The notes beneath the pieces are model-generated. The model was not told where the DNA came from. It did no database searches and saw only the letters and a list, made by a program, of their open reading frames with translations. A stretch of DNA of 64,000 bases from Fictibacillus fluitans (GTDB taxonomy: Bacteria; Bacillota; Bacilli; Bacillales; Fictibacillaceae), in the NCBI RefSeq assembly GCF_030418125.1, contig NZ_JAUHTR010000001.1, positions 496,001-560,000 on the forward strand. Direction: 5' to 3'. This document shows positions 1 to 9,179 of this stretch, one piece after another. Every line of letters starts with the position of its first letter. Position 1 is the stretch's first letter. Both the position numbers and the translations under genes were made by a program.

Positions 1-3
1 TTG

Positions 4-456
4 TTATCTCAACAATTCTTCAATCGTTTCTTTCCATCTTGCAACAACTGCCGATGGATCCTTCAAGGCTATCTGGATTCCCGAAGTAATGTCTGCATAT
101 TTCGCCTGATCTTCTTTATAAAACTCCACCTTTGCCGCAAAACGCTCCAGTGGATGTTTGGCATCCTCTAGTACACCTAATGGAGATAATGCCAGACGAA
201 TATAATGAACCGTGCCCTTATAGACAGCCACTAATGTTGCCTTTTTCGCTCTGGTGCAGTTGTTGGTTGTAGTGGTTCCCGGCCATAATGCCAACCGTAA
301 ATTTTCTTTGTCCACGGCGACAACCTCCCCTGCACTGACCATTGCATTATGCGGCCAGCCGTCCTCCGTCACTGTCATCAAAAGCATCGCTTCATGCTGC
401 TTGTTCTCAAGATTATTTCCATTTAGCAGCTCTAATAATTCATCGGATATTTTCAA
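4..456 (-). CDS. Pyridoxamine 5'-phosphate oxidase family (FMN split-barrel) protein
   Basis: About 150 residues with the overall look of small FMN-binding split-barrel proteins: an N-terminal helix, then LLMTVTEDGWPHNAMVS (strand, turn, strand), and a central basic stretch. A flavin-dependent role is inferred only from this resemblance. It lies directly downstream of bsdD on the same strand, so it may be the last gene of the bsd operon and act in aromatic acid metabolism. An upstream ATG (468) abuts the AAAAGG Shine-Dalgarno with no spacing, so I prefer the TTG at 456, spaced 11 bases from it. Family moderately sure, function unknown. Confidence 0.6.
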   Translation of the reverse strand: MKISDELLELLNGNNLENKQHEAMLLMTVTEDGWPHNAMVSAGEVVAVDKENLRLALWPGTTTTNNCTRAKKATLVAVYKGTVHYIRLALSPLGVLEDAKHPLERFAAKVEFYKEDQAKYADITSGIQIALKDPSAVVARWKETIEELLR

Positions 457-523
457 AAGTTTGCACATCCTTTTAAAGACAGAGCTAGTCTGTTTTTTAG
501 CCTGCGGTTGTTAATCTATTATA

Positions 524-757
524 TTATTTAATATATTTTGCCGGAAGAGCAGGCACATTTTCTGCATTTGGAATGTCTGCCGGGTTCACCTTAAACGCAC
601 GATTGTATTTTTCAGGATTCGTGATGGTTTCAGGTTCAATGGAACGCCATGTAAAAATACATACCGGGCACATATAAACCTCCCATGCACCTTCCACCGG
701 TGACTTTGAGACAACTTCAGCTTTTTTTGATTCGCATCGCGGACAAGTATGCATATC
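524..757 (-). CDS. bsdD: Phenolic acid decarboxylase subunit D
   Basis: Small 77-residue protein with a zinc-ribbon-like pair of motifs, CPRC near the N-terminus and CPVC about 30 residues later, as in BsdD/VdcD (about 75 aa in Bacillus subtilis). It belongs to the non-oxidative hydroxyarylic acid decarboxylase system with BsdB and BsdC. Its exact role is not settled in the family. The internal ATG of MHTCPRCE is chosen over an upstream start because it gives the family length and leaves only 11 bases after bsdC. Confidence 0.8.
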   Translation of the reverse strand, partial: DMHTCPRCESKKAEVVSKSPVEGAWEVYMCPVCIFTWRSIEPETITNPEKYNRAFKVNPADIPNAENVPALPAKYIK

Positions 758-768
758 CAACACTCCTT

Positions 769-2187
769 TTATCGTAATAATTCCCGTAAACGCTGTTCCC
801 ACTTCTCAACATTAACCGGAGAATCCAGCGGCTGTGAATAGTGGCCTCTTGTTTCAGGCGCCACAGGTGTAGTGGCATCGAGGACCATCTTGTGGGTGAT
901 TCCTGAAGGTGAAGAACCTGGATCGAGTGTAAGTACGGAAAGATCCGGAATAATGACCGCATCGTGCTTCGGATGCATTTTTGTTGAAAGGGCCCACATG
1001 ACCTGAGGAAGGTTGAATGGATCCACATCCTCATCAACTACAATTACCAGTTTACAATAGCCCAGGCCATGCGGCGTTGTTAAAGCGCGCATACCCACTG
1101 CCTTCGCAAATCCGCCGTAGCGGCGCTTCGTGGAAATAATGGCGACGAGCCCATGCGTATACATGGCATTTACCGCTTCAATTTCATTAGGAAACGCTTC
1201 TTTTAATTGGTGGTATAGAGGTACGCTTGTATTAATGCCAATCATATAGTCTGTTTCTGTCCAAGGCATTCCTATATATAGATGTTCAAAAATGGGATTT
1301 TGACGGTGATATACACGATTGATTTTAATAACCGGCATGCTTCTTCCGCCTGAATAGTGCCCGGTGAACTCTCCAAATGGCCCTTCAAATTCACGGACTC
1401 CAGCCAAAAGCTCACCTTCAAGAACAACTTCAGCTCCCCATGGAATATCAAGGTCTGAATCCTTTGCTTTTACAATTCGGTAAGGCTCTCCCTGGATGGC
1501 ACCGGCCATCTCGTATTCGGATTGATCGTAAAGCAACGGCGTAGCTGCTGCTGTTGTAATGGCAGGTTCGTTTCCTAGCGCAATGACTACAGGAAGGTTT
1601 TCACCACGTTCCTCAGCCTGGCGCAGGTGAATAGCAATATCATGCTGAGGAACCGGCTGGATCCCCAAGCGGTCTTTCCCTTTAACCTGCATGCGGTAAA
1701 TACCGACGTTTTGTTTCCCAAAGTGCTCTGGATCATCAAGGTCACGTGAAATTACACACGCTTTATCAATATAAAACCCTCCGTCTCCCTGGTTCAAACG
1801 GAATAACGGGAGAATATCGAAAAGGTTGATGTTTTCTGTGATTTCCACTTCATGAAATGGTGCTGTTTCCTCCCGCTGAACAGGCATTGGAAACTGATCA
1901 TACCGACGGGCAAATTCAAAGAACTGATCTTTTAACGGTGTGTTTTTTGGCAAACTCATCATCAGTGCATGGTTTGGCCATGAGCCCATTACGTTCATGG
2001 CTACTTTTGCATCGGTATATCCATAAATGTTATCAAACAGCATAGCCGGAGTCTCTGCGCCAAGCTTGCTCATCGCTTTGGTCGCTGCCGCAATGTCAGG
2101 TTCAGGCTTTACTTCATCATTTATAGTAAGAAGCTGCCCTTCTTTTTCTAATGTCGCAAGAAAATCACGAAAATCTTTATAAGCCAT
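769..2187 (-). CDS. bsdC: UbiD-family phenolic acid decarboxylase subunit C
   Basis: A 472-residue UbiD-family decarboxylase. The family uses prenylated FMN to decarboxylate aromatic or alpha,beta-unsaturated acids; BsdC acts on 4-hydroxybenzoate/vanillate-type substrates. The segment EGPFGEFTGHYS carries the two glutamates of the UbiD active-site region (E-G-P-F-G-E). The N-terminus (MAYKDFRDFLATLEKEG) is typical. It follows bsdB by 2 bases, after an AGGAGGAC ribosome-binding site, and precedes bsdD, so the three are one operon. Full family length, no damage seen. Confidence 0.92.
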   Translation of the reverse strand: MAYKDFRDFLATLEKEGQLLTINDEVKPEPDIAAATKAMSKLGAETPAMLFDNIYGYTDAKVAMNVMGSWPNHALMMSLPKNTPLKDQFFEFARRYDQFPMPVQREETAPFHEVEITENINLFDILPLFRLNQGDGGFYIDKACVISRDLDDPEHFGKQNVGIYRMQVKGKDRLGIQPVPQHDIAIHLRQAEERGENLPVVIALGNEPAITTAAATPLLYDQSEYEMAGAIQGEPYRIVKAKDSDLDIPWGAEVVLEGELLAGVREFEGPFGEFTGHYSGGRSMPVIKINRVYHRQNPIFEHLYIGMPWTETDYMIGINTSVPLYHQLKEAFPNEIEAVNAMYTHGLVAIISTKRRYGGFAKAVGMRALTTPHGLGYCKLVIVVDEDVDPFNLPQVMWALSTKMHPKHDAVIIPDLSVLTLDPGSSPSGITHKMVLDATTPVAPETRGHYSQPLDSPVNVEKWEQRLRELLR

Positions 2188-2189
2188 TT

Positions 2190-2768
2190 TTAGTCCTCCT
2201 GTTTCTTAGGTTTCATACCTTCCCAGCGTTTGGCTTCAGATAAATGAATATCGAATTGGTCCAGCGCCCGAAAAGCAATATGATCTACCATATCTCCAAT
2301 ATTTTCAGGATGATTGTAGAATGCAGGCATGGGCGGAAGAATGATGGTGCCCATGCGGGAAAGCTCGAGCATATTTTCAAGATGAATGTTATTCAATGGC
2401 GTCTCCCGGGTCATTAAGAGAAGCTTTTTTCTTTCTTTCAGCATGACATCGGCGGCACGTGTCAGCAGGTTATCGGCAAGTCCCATTCGGATGGAAGCCA
2501 GTGACTTCATACTGCATGGCGCCACAATCATGCCATCAACCCGGAAGGAGCCGCTGAAAATCCTTGCTGCCTGGTCTTTGTAGGAATAGCTGAAATCAGC
2601 CATCGCTTCTACTTCCTTCACGTTATAGGACGTTTCGAACGGAATATTAGCTGTTGCCCACGGGGACATCACCAGGTGGGTTTCGACATTCGCCTGCTTC
2701 AATAGCTCTAAAATGCGGATGCCAAAAATAACGCCAGTTGCACCAGTAATACCAACTATAATCCTCAT
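2190..2768 (-). CDS. bsdB: UbiX-family flavin prenyltransferase
   Basis: A 192-residue UbiX/Pad1 homologue that makes the prenylated FMN cofactor needed by the adjacent UbiD enzyme. It shows the N-terminal flavin loop GITGATG (residues about 7-13) and the APCSMKSLASI segment characteristic of the family. It is the first gene of bsdBCD and diverges from the LysR gene bsdA. A strong GAAAGGTGGG ribosome-binding site precedes the ATG. Confidence 0.93.
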   Translation of the reverse strand: MRIIVGITGATGVIFGIRILELLKQANVETHLVMSPWATANIPFETSYNVKEVEAMADFSYSYKDQAARIFSGSFRVDGMIVAPCSMKSLASIRMGLADNLLTRAADVMLKERKKLLLMTRETPLNNIHLENMLELSRMGTIILPPMPAFYNHPENIGDMVDHIAFRALDQFDIHLSEAKRWEGMKPKKQED

Positions 2769-2858
2769 TTGTTCCCACCTTTCTCGCTCGTAACATATGG
2801 CGTGTTCTACAAAAATAAGTATACTCTTCGCTTTTTAATAAATAAAATATATATAAAT

Positions 2859-2871
2859 TATGCAATGCATA
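2859..2871. promoter_or_regulatory. Candidate BsdA (LysR) operator
   Basis: Perfect dyad TATGCA-A-TGCATA in the 165-base divergent region between bsdB and bsdA. It fits the T-N11-A rule for LysR-type regulators. In this family such a site is expected to control both directions; binding by this BsdA is inferred. Confidence 0.5.
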
Positions 2872-2933
2872 TGTTTTACTTATGTAAAGGGTAAATTATA
2901 TAAAGAGATTAGTGATAGAAAAAAGGAGAACTC

Positions 2934-3848
2934 ATGGATATTCGTCAGCTTCGCTATTTTCAAACAATCATTGAAGAAAAACAAATAACAAAGGCGGCAA
3001 GAACTCTGCATATTGCCCAGCCGGCGCTAAGCCTGCAGCTGAAGCAAATGGAAGAAGAACTCGGTGTTCCACTAATTATCCGCGAGGGAAAACAGTGGCA
3101 GGTAACGGAAGCGGGCCAAACCCTGTATGAACGTTCCAAACAGCTGCTTCAATCGATTGATTCCATTAAGGGAGAACTTTCGGAAATCAAAGAAGGCATC
3201 ACAGGAACGATCACCATTGGCACGTCCACTATCTGTGTATCCCATCTTGCCCCACACTTAACTAAATTTCATAATGAATTTCCGAAAGTGTACATAAAAA
3301 TTTTCAATGGAGATACGTATTATCTGGAAGAACTTCTGCAGCAGAACATGATCGACATTGCTCTCCTTCTACTTCCCGTGGAAGGACGCAACTATGAAAT
3401 CGTCCCACTGGAGGAAGATCCGTTTGTCGCGGTGATACCGAGACAATGGGAGAACCGATTTCCCAAAGATTCTATCAGCCTGAAGGAAGTCGCCCGGCAG
3501 GATCTCCTCTTGGGAAAAAGAAGGTCCGGTATAGGGATATATGAAAATATCCTTTCCCATTTCCATCATTATGACCTTCATCCCCATGTGGTTTTGGACG
3601 GGCCTGATATTTCTACGATTCTAACACTAGTGGCAACCGGTATGGGCATGACCATCATTCCCCGCTCAGAAATCCATCAGGCATACGATGGTAAATTCAA
3701 GGTAATGACAATCGAGGAGGCCTTTCTGCAGGCCAAACCGGCTATTGTCTGGATGAAGGACAAATATATGTCAAAGGCCAGCAGAAAGCTGATTGAGTAT
3801 CTCGTAACCGAAAATTCAGCAGCTCCCCAAGACAGAAAAAACCCCTGA
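2934..3848 (+). CDS. bsdA: LysR-family regulator of the bsd operon
   Basis: A 304-residue LysR-type regulator. The N-terminal winged helix (MDIRQLRYFQTIIEEKQITKAA...) is followed by a substrate-binding domain. It is transcribed divergently from bsdBCD, the arrangement of BsdA, which activates these genes in response to phenolic acids. AAAAAAGGAG precedes the ATG. The last residues (AAPQDRKNP) are encoded by DNA that runs into a degraded copy of the glnA terminator, so the natural C-terminus may have been changed there. Confidence 0.85.
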   Translation: MDIRQLRYFQTIIEEKQITKAARTLHIAQPALSLQLKQMEEELGVPLIIREGKQWQVTEAGQTLYERSKQLLQSIDSIKGELSEIKEGITGTITIGTSTICVSHLAPHLTKFHNEFPKVYIKIFNGDTYYLEELLQQNMIDIALLLLPVEGRNYEIVPLEEDPFVAVIPRQWENRFPKDSISLKEVARQDLLLGKRRSGIGIYENILSHFHHYDLHPHVVLDGPDISTILTLVATGMGMTIIPRSEIHQAYDGKFKVMTIEEAFLQAKPAIVWMKDKYMSKASRKLIEYLVTENSAAPQDRKNP

Positions 3849-3923
3849 TACCGAAGATACCTAGGGTTTTGGGTTTTAATACATGCTCATGTATTGTTCG
3901 CGTTCCCAAGGGTGAACTTGTAT
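3837..3923 (-). repeat. glnA 3'-end copy R1 (terminator plus attachment-site-like core)
   Basis: Degenerate AACCCC...GGGTTTT terminator followed by a near-exact copy of the end of glnA (antisense of [10 protein letters not shown]-stop), from TACATGCTCATG to AAGGGTGAACTTGT. Similarity to glnA stops at about 3922, earlier than in the other copies. Unlike the others it has bsdA, not element-type DNA, on its left. I read it as the original chromosomal junction, farthest from glnA. Confidence 0.75.
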
Positions 3924-4150
3924 CCCCTTTTTAAGAACGTTTCAAATAACATTTACTCTCATTTTTATTACTCAGCATATTTGAATTAAAATATTGCAAT
4001 AAAATTAATGAAAAACAAATGGTGCTTTCCTCCTTGAAGGAGGAAGGCATCTTTTTATTGAAATAAAGAGCAGGTTCTGAAAAATTTTTTTTAAAAGGAT
4101 GTCGAGATAACCAATCTTCATTCGTTGTCTTCGTAGAGGGGGAAGAACAT

Positions 4151-5404
4151 ATGAAGGATTTTTCCATCCACCAAAGGATCGAAGCCGTTTGGAAAAAGGA
4201 GTCCGCTAAAATTATTGCTGTTTTAGCACGAATAGTCAGGGATATCGGTGTGGCGGAAGATCTTGCGCAAGACTCGCTGGTCATAGCGCTTGAAGTCTGG
4301 CCAGTTTCTGGTATCCCGAATAATCCTGGTGCATGGCTGATGACTGTGGCTAAAAGAAAAGCCATTGATTTACTTCGTCGAAAGAAACTTCTGGATCAAA
4401 AATATGAACATATGACTTATGAAATGAACACACTGCATGAACCTGACTGGATGGATGCTATTGAGGAGGATATCGGGGATAATCTGCTTCGGCTGATTTT
4501 CATGACATGTGATCCAGTATTGTCTAAAAATGCTCGTGTGGCCCTTACACTGAGATTGCTGGGTGGACTGACAACAGAAGAAATCGCGAATGCATTTCTT
4601 GTAAATGAAACGACGATTGCCCAGCGGATTGTTCGGGCAAAACGAACACTTGCAGCGGCCAACGTCTCTTTCGAAGTTCCTCGGAAAGCAGCATTTACTG
4701 AACGTCTTTCTTCCGTCCTGGAAGTGATCTATCTCATGTTCAACGAAGGATACTCGGCATCATCAGGTGATAAGCTGATACGAACAAATCTATGTGAAGA
4801 AGCATTAAGAATTGGAAGACTGTTAGCAGAACTAATTCCCAAAGAACCGGAAGTTCACGGTCTTGTTGCTCTAATGGAAATACAAGCATCTCGCTTTAAA
4901 GCAAGAACGAACAATAAAGGTGAGATAGTTTTACTTATGGATCAAAACCGGTCACTGTGGAATCAGGAACAAATAAACCGAGGTTTTTCTTCACTAAAAA
5001 AAGCGGAAGATTTAGGAGTCACTCTCGGAATGTATGGCTTGCAAGCTTCTATTGCAGCGTGCCATGCCAATGCGAGCTCACCAAAAGAAACCGATTGGGA
5101 GCGTATTTCAGCACTTTATGATGCACTTGTAGAAGTTGCTCCATCTCCAGTCGTGGAACTTAATCGTGCGGTTGCTATATCGAAGGTATATGGACCAGAG
5201 GCAGGGTTGGAGATTGTTGATTCTCTACTTTTGGATTCGGCGTTAAAGAATTATCATTTCCTCCAAAGCGTAAAGGGGAATTTTCTCCTGCAGCTAGGGA
5301 GAAAGAAGGAAGCATTTGATGAATTTCAACGTGCTGCATCGTTAACACATAATGTACAGGAAAAGAAACTCCTTTTGAAACAGGCTGAAGATTGTATGGA
5401 ATAA
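4151..5404 (+). CDS. ECF42-type RNA polymerase sigma factor (DUF6596)
   Basis: A 417-residue extracytoplasmic-function sigma factor. It has an N-terminal sigma2 region (IVRDIGVAEDLAQDSLVIALEVWP), a sigma4 region (LRLLGGLTTEEIANAFLVNETTIAQRIVRAKRTL, about residues 130-165) and a long C-terminal helical extension of TPR-like repeats. This layout is typical of the ECF42 group, which is usually encoded next to DGPF/YCII proteins instead of an anti-sigma factor. A YCII gene follows 90 bases downstream. AGGGGGAAGAAC precedes the ATG. Confidence 0.88.
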   Translation: MKDFSIHQRIEAVWKKESAKIIAVLARIVRDIGVAEDLAQDSLVIALEVWPVSGIPNNPGAWLMTVAKRKAIDLLRRKKLLDQKYEHMTYEMNTLHEPDWMDAIEEDIGDNLLRLIFMTCDPVLSKNARVALTLRLLGGLTTEEIANAFLVNETTIAQRIVRAKRTLAAANVSFEVPRKAAFTERLSSVLEVIYLMFNEGYSASSGDKLIRTNLCEEALRIGRLLAELIPKEPEVHGLVALMEIQASRFKARTNNKGEIVLLMDQNRSLWNQEQINRGFSSLKKAEDLGVTLGMYGLQASIAACHANASSPKETDWERISALYDALVEVAPSPVVELNRAVAISKVYGPEAGLEIVDSLLLDSALKNYHFLQSVKGNFLLQLGRKKEAFDEFQRAASLTHNVQEKKLLLKQAEDCME

Positions 5405-5494
5405 AAAAATATATTTAAGCTTTGTCGATTTCTCAATTTGATGATCGTCGTATTTATAGATACAAAAAAATCGAGTAATTTAGGAGAGATGATT

Positions 5495-5869
5495 ATGATA
5501 TTTCTATGTATGGGTTATTTTATCCCTGAAAAAATGGATGCTCGCCCAAATGCAGAGATTGAGACAATTATGAGTGAATGCCAGCCACACCTTGAGAAGT
5601 TTTATGAAACTGGTAAGGTGATGATCGATGCGGGCTTGGAATTGGAGACAAAAAGCTTGCGCCGGGTGAACGGTAAGGTAACAGTAACAGATGGTCCTTT
5701 TACAGAAACGAAAGAACTGATCGGCAGTATTTTCCTTATCGAAGCAGAAGAAATGGATGAGGCGATTCAGCTGGCATCTCTTCACCCGACCACGCAAGTC
5801 AGCATAGGAGAGGAATTTGGCTGGCGCATCGAAATTCGTCCAGTTCATTATTTTAAGAACGATAAATAA
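5495..5869 (+). CDS. YCII/DGPF-family protein
   Basis: A 124-residue YCII-related protein with the diagnostic DGPFTETKE motif. Proteins of this group are genetically linked to ECF42 sigma factors and may modulate them; the biochemical role is unknown. I take the start at ATG 5495, 9 bases after TAGGAGA, giving MIFLCMGYFIP and the family length; upstream ATGs have poor spacing. It lies directly behind the sigma factor gene, probably in the same transcript. Confidence 0.85.
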   Translation: MIFLCMGYFIPEKMDARPNAEIETIMSECQPHLEKFYETGKVMIDAGLELETKSLRRVNGKVTVTDGPFTETKELIGSIFLIEAEEMDEAIQLASLHPTTQVSIGEEFGWRIEIRPVHYFKNDK

Positions 5870-6021
5870 GTTACCATAAGAAAGGCATCTCCTTGATGAG
5901 CTTCACCCCGTCAAATAGACAGTGGAAATATTAAAAAAACCGCTAAGCGGCTTCAGCTCTAAATTCTAGAGGGCTGTGGCGTATAATGTAGATATCCCTC
6001 ATGAAAAAAGGAGAACTGAAA

Positions 6022-6597
6022 ATGAGAAAACTCGTTCTATTTCTGCACGCATCGCTTGACGGTTTTGTAGAAGGGCCGAACGGTGAAATGGACATTGGCT
6101 GGATTTCCTACGATGCTGATTTGGAGAAACATGCGAAAGAAATTCTGAGTACTGCCGACACTGTCATTTGGGGGCGTGGGACTTATCAGATGATGCACAG
6201 TTACTGGCCATCTGTGCCTTCGAACCCATCAGCTTCGCAGCATGAACGGACTCATGCCGAGTGGATCGAAAAGACAGCCAAAATCGTATTTTCAACGACG
6301 CTGGAGAAAGTCGAATGGAACAATTCCAGACTGGTAAAAGAAAATGTCGAGGAAGAGATCAAGAACCTCAAACAGCAGCCAGGCAATGATATGGTCATCC
6401 TCGGCAGTCCCAGGTTCGCACACTACCTTATGCAGCTTGATTTAATAGATGAGTATAAAATTACGGTTTCTCCCGTCCTGATTGGCAGCGGGCTGCCGTT
6501 ATTCCAAGGTCTCAAGGAGAAGATCAATCTTAAACTTATCGAAAACAAGACTTTTGATTCTGGAGCCATAGGTCTCGTTTACCAGACGATTAGATGA
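6022..6597 (+). CDS. Dihydrofolate reductase-like (RibD C-terminal) family protein
   Basis: About 191 residues of the RibD_C/DHFR-like family (YyaP/YwjB type). It shows the N-terminal FLHASLDGFVEGPNGEMDI segment, WGRGTYQMMHSYWP in the middle, and a C-terminal SGLPLFQGL...L motif. The substrate of these stand-alone reductases is not known. The start is set at ATG 6022, 8 bases after AAAGGAGA. It lies behind the ECF42/YCII pair on the same strand, with about 150 bases between. Confidence 0.82.
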   Translation: MRKLVLFLHASLDGFVEGPNGEMDIGWISYDADLEKHAKEILSTADTVIWGRGTYQMMHSYWPSVPSNPSASQHERTHAEWIEKTAKIVFSTTLEKVEWNNSRLVKENVEEEIKNLKQQPGNDMVILGSPRFAHYLMQLDLIDEYKITVSPVLIGSGLPLFQGLKEKINLKLIENKTFDSGAIGLVYQTIR

Positions 6598-6987
6598 CCT
6601 TGTCTCCTAAAGTAGATTACCCTTACTGATTACGTTAGCACAAAAGTCTAGGTCTCTCGAGTTCTTAGGCCGTCAATGCTTTTTTACGTGTCAGACTAAT
6701 TCAGCTTGTCGGGTGATTGTTCCGTTTGAGCTTAGAGTAAGGAGAAGTGCCAAGTCGGACGCAATTTCAGGGCTTACCGTATATTTTCGTTAAAATGTTG
6801 CCAGTAACTCTTAAAGAAGAAGCAGGTGATATCAGCCTGCTTCTATTTGAATTCGCAGCCTTGTGCAGTTTCTGTTGAGGTTTCCTGCTGAATATCAGTC
6901 ATTCGCATTCTCCACCACCAAACCCGATGTTCTAGTAGCCTTACAAAAGGATGAACGGTTCTAATTTTACAATATCAATTAGCCGTC
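6598..6987. other. Non-coding stretch with a hairpin
   Basis: No convincing gene seen. It contains the perfect 9-base stem AGAAGCAGG/CCTGCTTCT (6818-6844), followed by T-rich sequence, a likely terminator some 220 bases past the DHFR-like gene. Confidence 0.5.
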
Positions 6988-7040
6988 AGTTCCATAAGAA
7001 AAAGCTGCCTTAAAGACAGCTTCGATTTCCAGCTTATGCG
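6988..7040. repeat. Dispersed 53-base repeat, copy 1
   Basis: Begins AGTTCCATAAGAAAAAGCTG and includes the hairpin AAGCTG...CAGCTT; two related copies lie at 10021 and 18125. It sits immediately past the esterase stop codon, so this copy may serve as its terminator. Confidence 0.7.
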
Positions 7041-7062
7041 CCCGATTATTTAACAATTTGCT

Positions 7063-7911
7063 TTACTTACTTTCATTAATATTGGAGATGTTAATTGAAA
7101 ACTCTTCAAAACTCAATTGTCCTAAGGCAAACTTCGTACTTTGAACAAATATACGTTCATTTTTAGTTAGTTCACGTTTTGCAACCTTTTCAATCCATTC
7201 GTGCTCTATGGGTAAAACATCTAAAACATCCTTTTGTTTTGAAAAAGCTTCATAGTATCTTAATCCAAATTTCCTTTGAGAAATACCATCAATATGTATG
7301 CCATCTGGATTTGCTGTTAAGCCTTTTGATGTGACAAAATAGCAATTTTTTTCGGTAAGTGCAACTTTAGATAATATCTGGTTTATTTCTTTATATTCTA
7401 CAGCGCTTTTTCCAAATCCAACCTCTCCAAGATAATGTCCCAGCTCACCTATAATAATCGGGATATTTGGTGCATTCAATTCTTCTCTTAAGTGTTTAAA
7501 TAACGAAAGTAATTTATCTTCATACGTCTTATATCGTTCTCCATAACTGTCGCTTTCTCCTTGATGCCACAGAATTCCCACTATTTCACTTGTTTCCATA
7601 GCGAATTTTGCTTCTGAAATCGCATGCCTTGTTAATGATCCATCAATTGCCCAATCATCAATAGAGCTTCCTCCCTCGGCACAGGGTATAACCCCAATGG
7701 AATGGCCTGGATGATCCTCTGACCAAGCCTGAGCAAAAGAGGCTGCCGGCCCAACACCAGATACGTGACGATCAAAATTTAACGGTTCCGCCGCCATTTG
7801 CCATCTGCCGTTTCGCAGCATTTTTATGTGCTCATTATAAATCGGAGACACATCCCCAATAAATCCTCTGCCTGCCATATTTGATTGTCCAATTAATAAT
7901 ATGGATTTCAT
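7063..7911 (-). CDS. SASA-type carbohydrate esterase (sialate O-acetylesterase domain)
   Basis: A 282-residue SGNH-like esterase. GQSNMAGRG near the N-terminus holds the nucleophilic Ser. CAEGGSSIDDW and WHQGESD are the family's conserved blocks, and DGIHIDG near residue 205 supplies the catalytic Asp/His. No signal peptide is seen, so it is probably cytoplasmic and removes acetyl groups from sugars; the substrate is unknown. It is a single gene followed by a dispersed repeat. Confidence 0.85.
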   Translation of the reverse strand: MKSILLIGQSNMAGRGFIGDVSPIYNEHIKMLRNGRWQMAAEPLNFDRHVSGVGPAASFAQAWSEDHPGHSIGVIPCAEGGSSIDDWAIDGSLTRHAISEAKFAMETSEIVGILWHQGESDSYGERYKTYEDKLLSLFKHLREELNAPNIPIIIGELGHYLGEVGFGKSAVEYKEINQILSKVALTEKNCYFVTSKGLTANPDGIHIDGISQRKFGLRYYEAFSKQKDVLDVLPIEHEWIEKVAKRELTKNERIFVQSTKFALGQLSFEEFSINISNINESK

Positions 7912-7969
7912 ACAAAACCTCTTCCTTTTTTAAAGATCTCAATTTAAGTCCTGCATTGGTGAATAACAA

Positions 7970-8428
7970 TCATTTACTTAGTTTTTCATTATAGAGACTG
8001 ATAGGATATACCTCTTCTTTTAATAAGTTATCTATTATTTGCTTTAATAACTGCGGCTCCCTCAAATCTTCTTTCTGAAATTTTGCAAAGTCATCCACCT
8101 TGATCCACATACTGTCAGTAATCCCCTCTTCTTCAAGCTTTAACCGACCAGCAGTAATCTCACCAATAAAATGAAAAAGGATGACTTGATTGTTTGTACT
8201 ACTAATAAAATTATATACGCCAGTAGTACCAATCAGTTTTATGTCCAATCCTGTTTCTTCTTTTACTTCCCTCTGTGCAGCATTAAGAATGTCCTCACCA
8301 TAGTCAATATGCCCACCCGGAAAGGTCCATTTATTCACTGCGGCAGGTTTATTCTCTCTTATGATCAAAACTTCATCGTCATTCATGATTGATGCAGTTG
8401 CAACTAAAACAATACCCTCTTTATACAT
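7970..8428 (-). CDS. NUDIX hydrolase
   Basis: A 152-residue NUDIX protein with the full box G-x5-E-x7-REVKEETGL (about residues 39-61: GHIDYGEDILNAAQREVKEE). It hydrolyses nucleoside diphosphate-linked compounds; the substrate cannot be told from sequence. It lies on the same strand as the esterase and acetyltransferase, with modest gaps. Confidence 0.9.
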   Translation of the reverse strand: MYKEGIVLVATASIMNDDEVLIIRENKPAAVNKWTFPGGHIDYGEDILNAAQREVKEETGLDIKLIGTTGVYNFISSTNNQVILFHFIGEITAGRLKLEEEGITDSMWIKVDDFAKFQKEDLREPQLLKQIIDNLLKEEVYPISLYNEKLSK

Positions 8429-8481
8429 CCATTTCCCCTCAATTCTTTATAAATATCACTTTTATTGAATCATTACCCTAT

Positions 8482-9036
8482 TCAAAGGGACCATTCCGAA
8501 CGTAATAGCGAATATTGATATTCATCAACCCACTTTCCTTTTGACATATAGTTCTGTAGCAAATGTCCTTCGCGTCTAAAACCTACACTTTCAAGTAAAC
8601 GAATAGATTTGTCGTTTCTAACATCTGTAAATGCTATCACCTTGTGTTTTCCTAAAGTCTTAAATACATAATTTATTAAAGCTCTTACTGCTTCGCTAGC
8701 ATAGCTTTTTCCCTGGTGTTCCCTAGCGAGAGTAAAACCAATTTCCACAATTCTAGGCTCATCTAAAAGACTGTGAAGAGCACAGTCTCCAATCAATTGG
8801 TTCGTCTCATTTAATGCTACCGCAAACTGAAACCAAGTGCCTGGTTGGTTTGGCATACCGCGCGATTGTTTTTCAACGAATAATTCAGCCTCATCATATT
8901 GATAATTCTCCCACGATTGAAATTTAGCCACTTCAGGAGTAGAACGATACAAATAAAAAGACTCAATATCTCGTTTTGAAAATTGCCTTAAAATTAACCG
9001 GTTTGTTCGTATATAAATACGTTCGCTATTATCCAT
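8482..9036 (-). CDS. GNAT-family N-acetyltransferase (RimJ/RimL type)
   Basis: About 184 residues. The N-terminal IRTNRLILRQFSKRDIESF and central LAREHQGKSYASEAVRALINYVF (acetyl-CoA-binding loop, Q/R-x-x-G-x-A/G type) mark a RimJ/L-like GNAT enzyme that acetylates amino groups. The ATG at 9036 (MDNSERIYIRTNRL) is preferred to an upstream GTG because AAGGTG lies 12 bases before it. Substrate unknown. Confidence 0.88.
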   Translation of the reverse strand: MDNSERIYIRTNRLILRQFSKRDIESFYLYRSTPEVAKFQSWENYQYDEAELFVEKQSRGMPNQPGTWFQFAVALNETNQLIGDCALHSLLDEPRIVEIGFTLAREHQGKSYASEAVRALINYVFKTLGKHKVIAFTDVRNDKSIRLLESVGFRREGHLLQNYMSKGKWVDEYQYSLLRSEWSL

Positions 9037-9179
9037 TATTTTTGCACACCTTACCACATCAATTTTTTCTCGCTAGATTTGTCTTTAATTAGTTTTTGAA
9101 ATGAAAATTTTATCGGTATCTATTCATTGTTATACGTGCAACTTAGTTTAAGTACCATTTTGTTCACACACTTCTTAAA

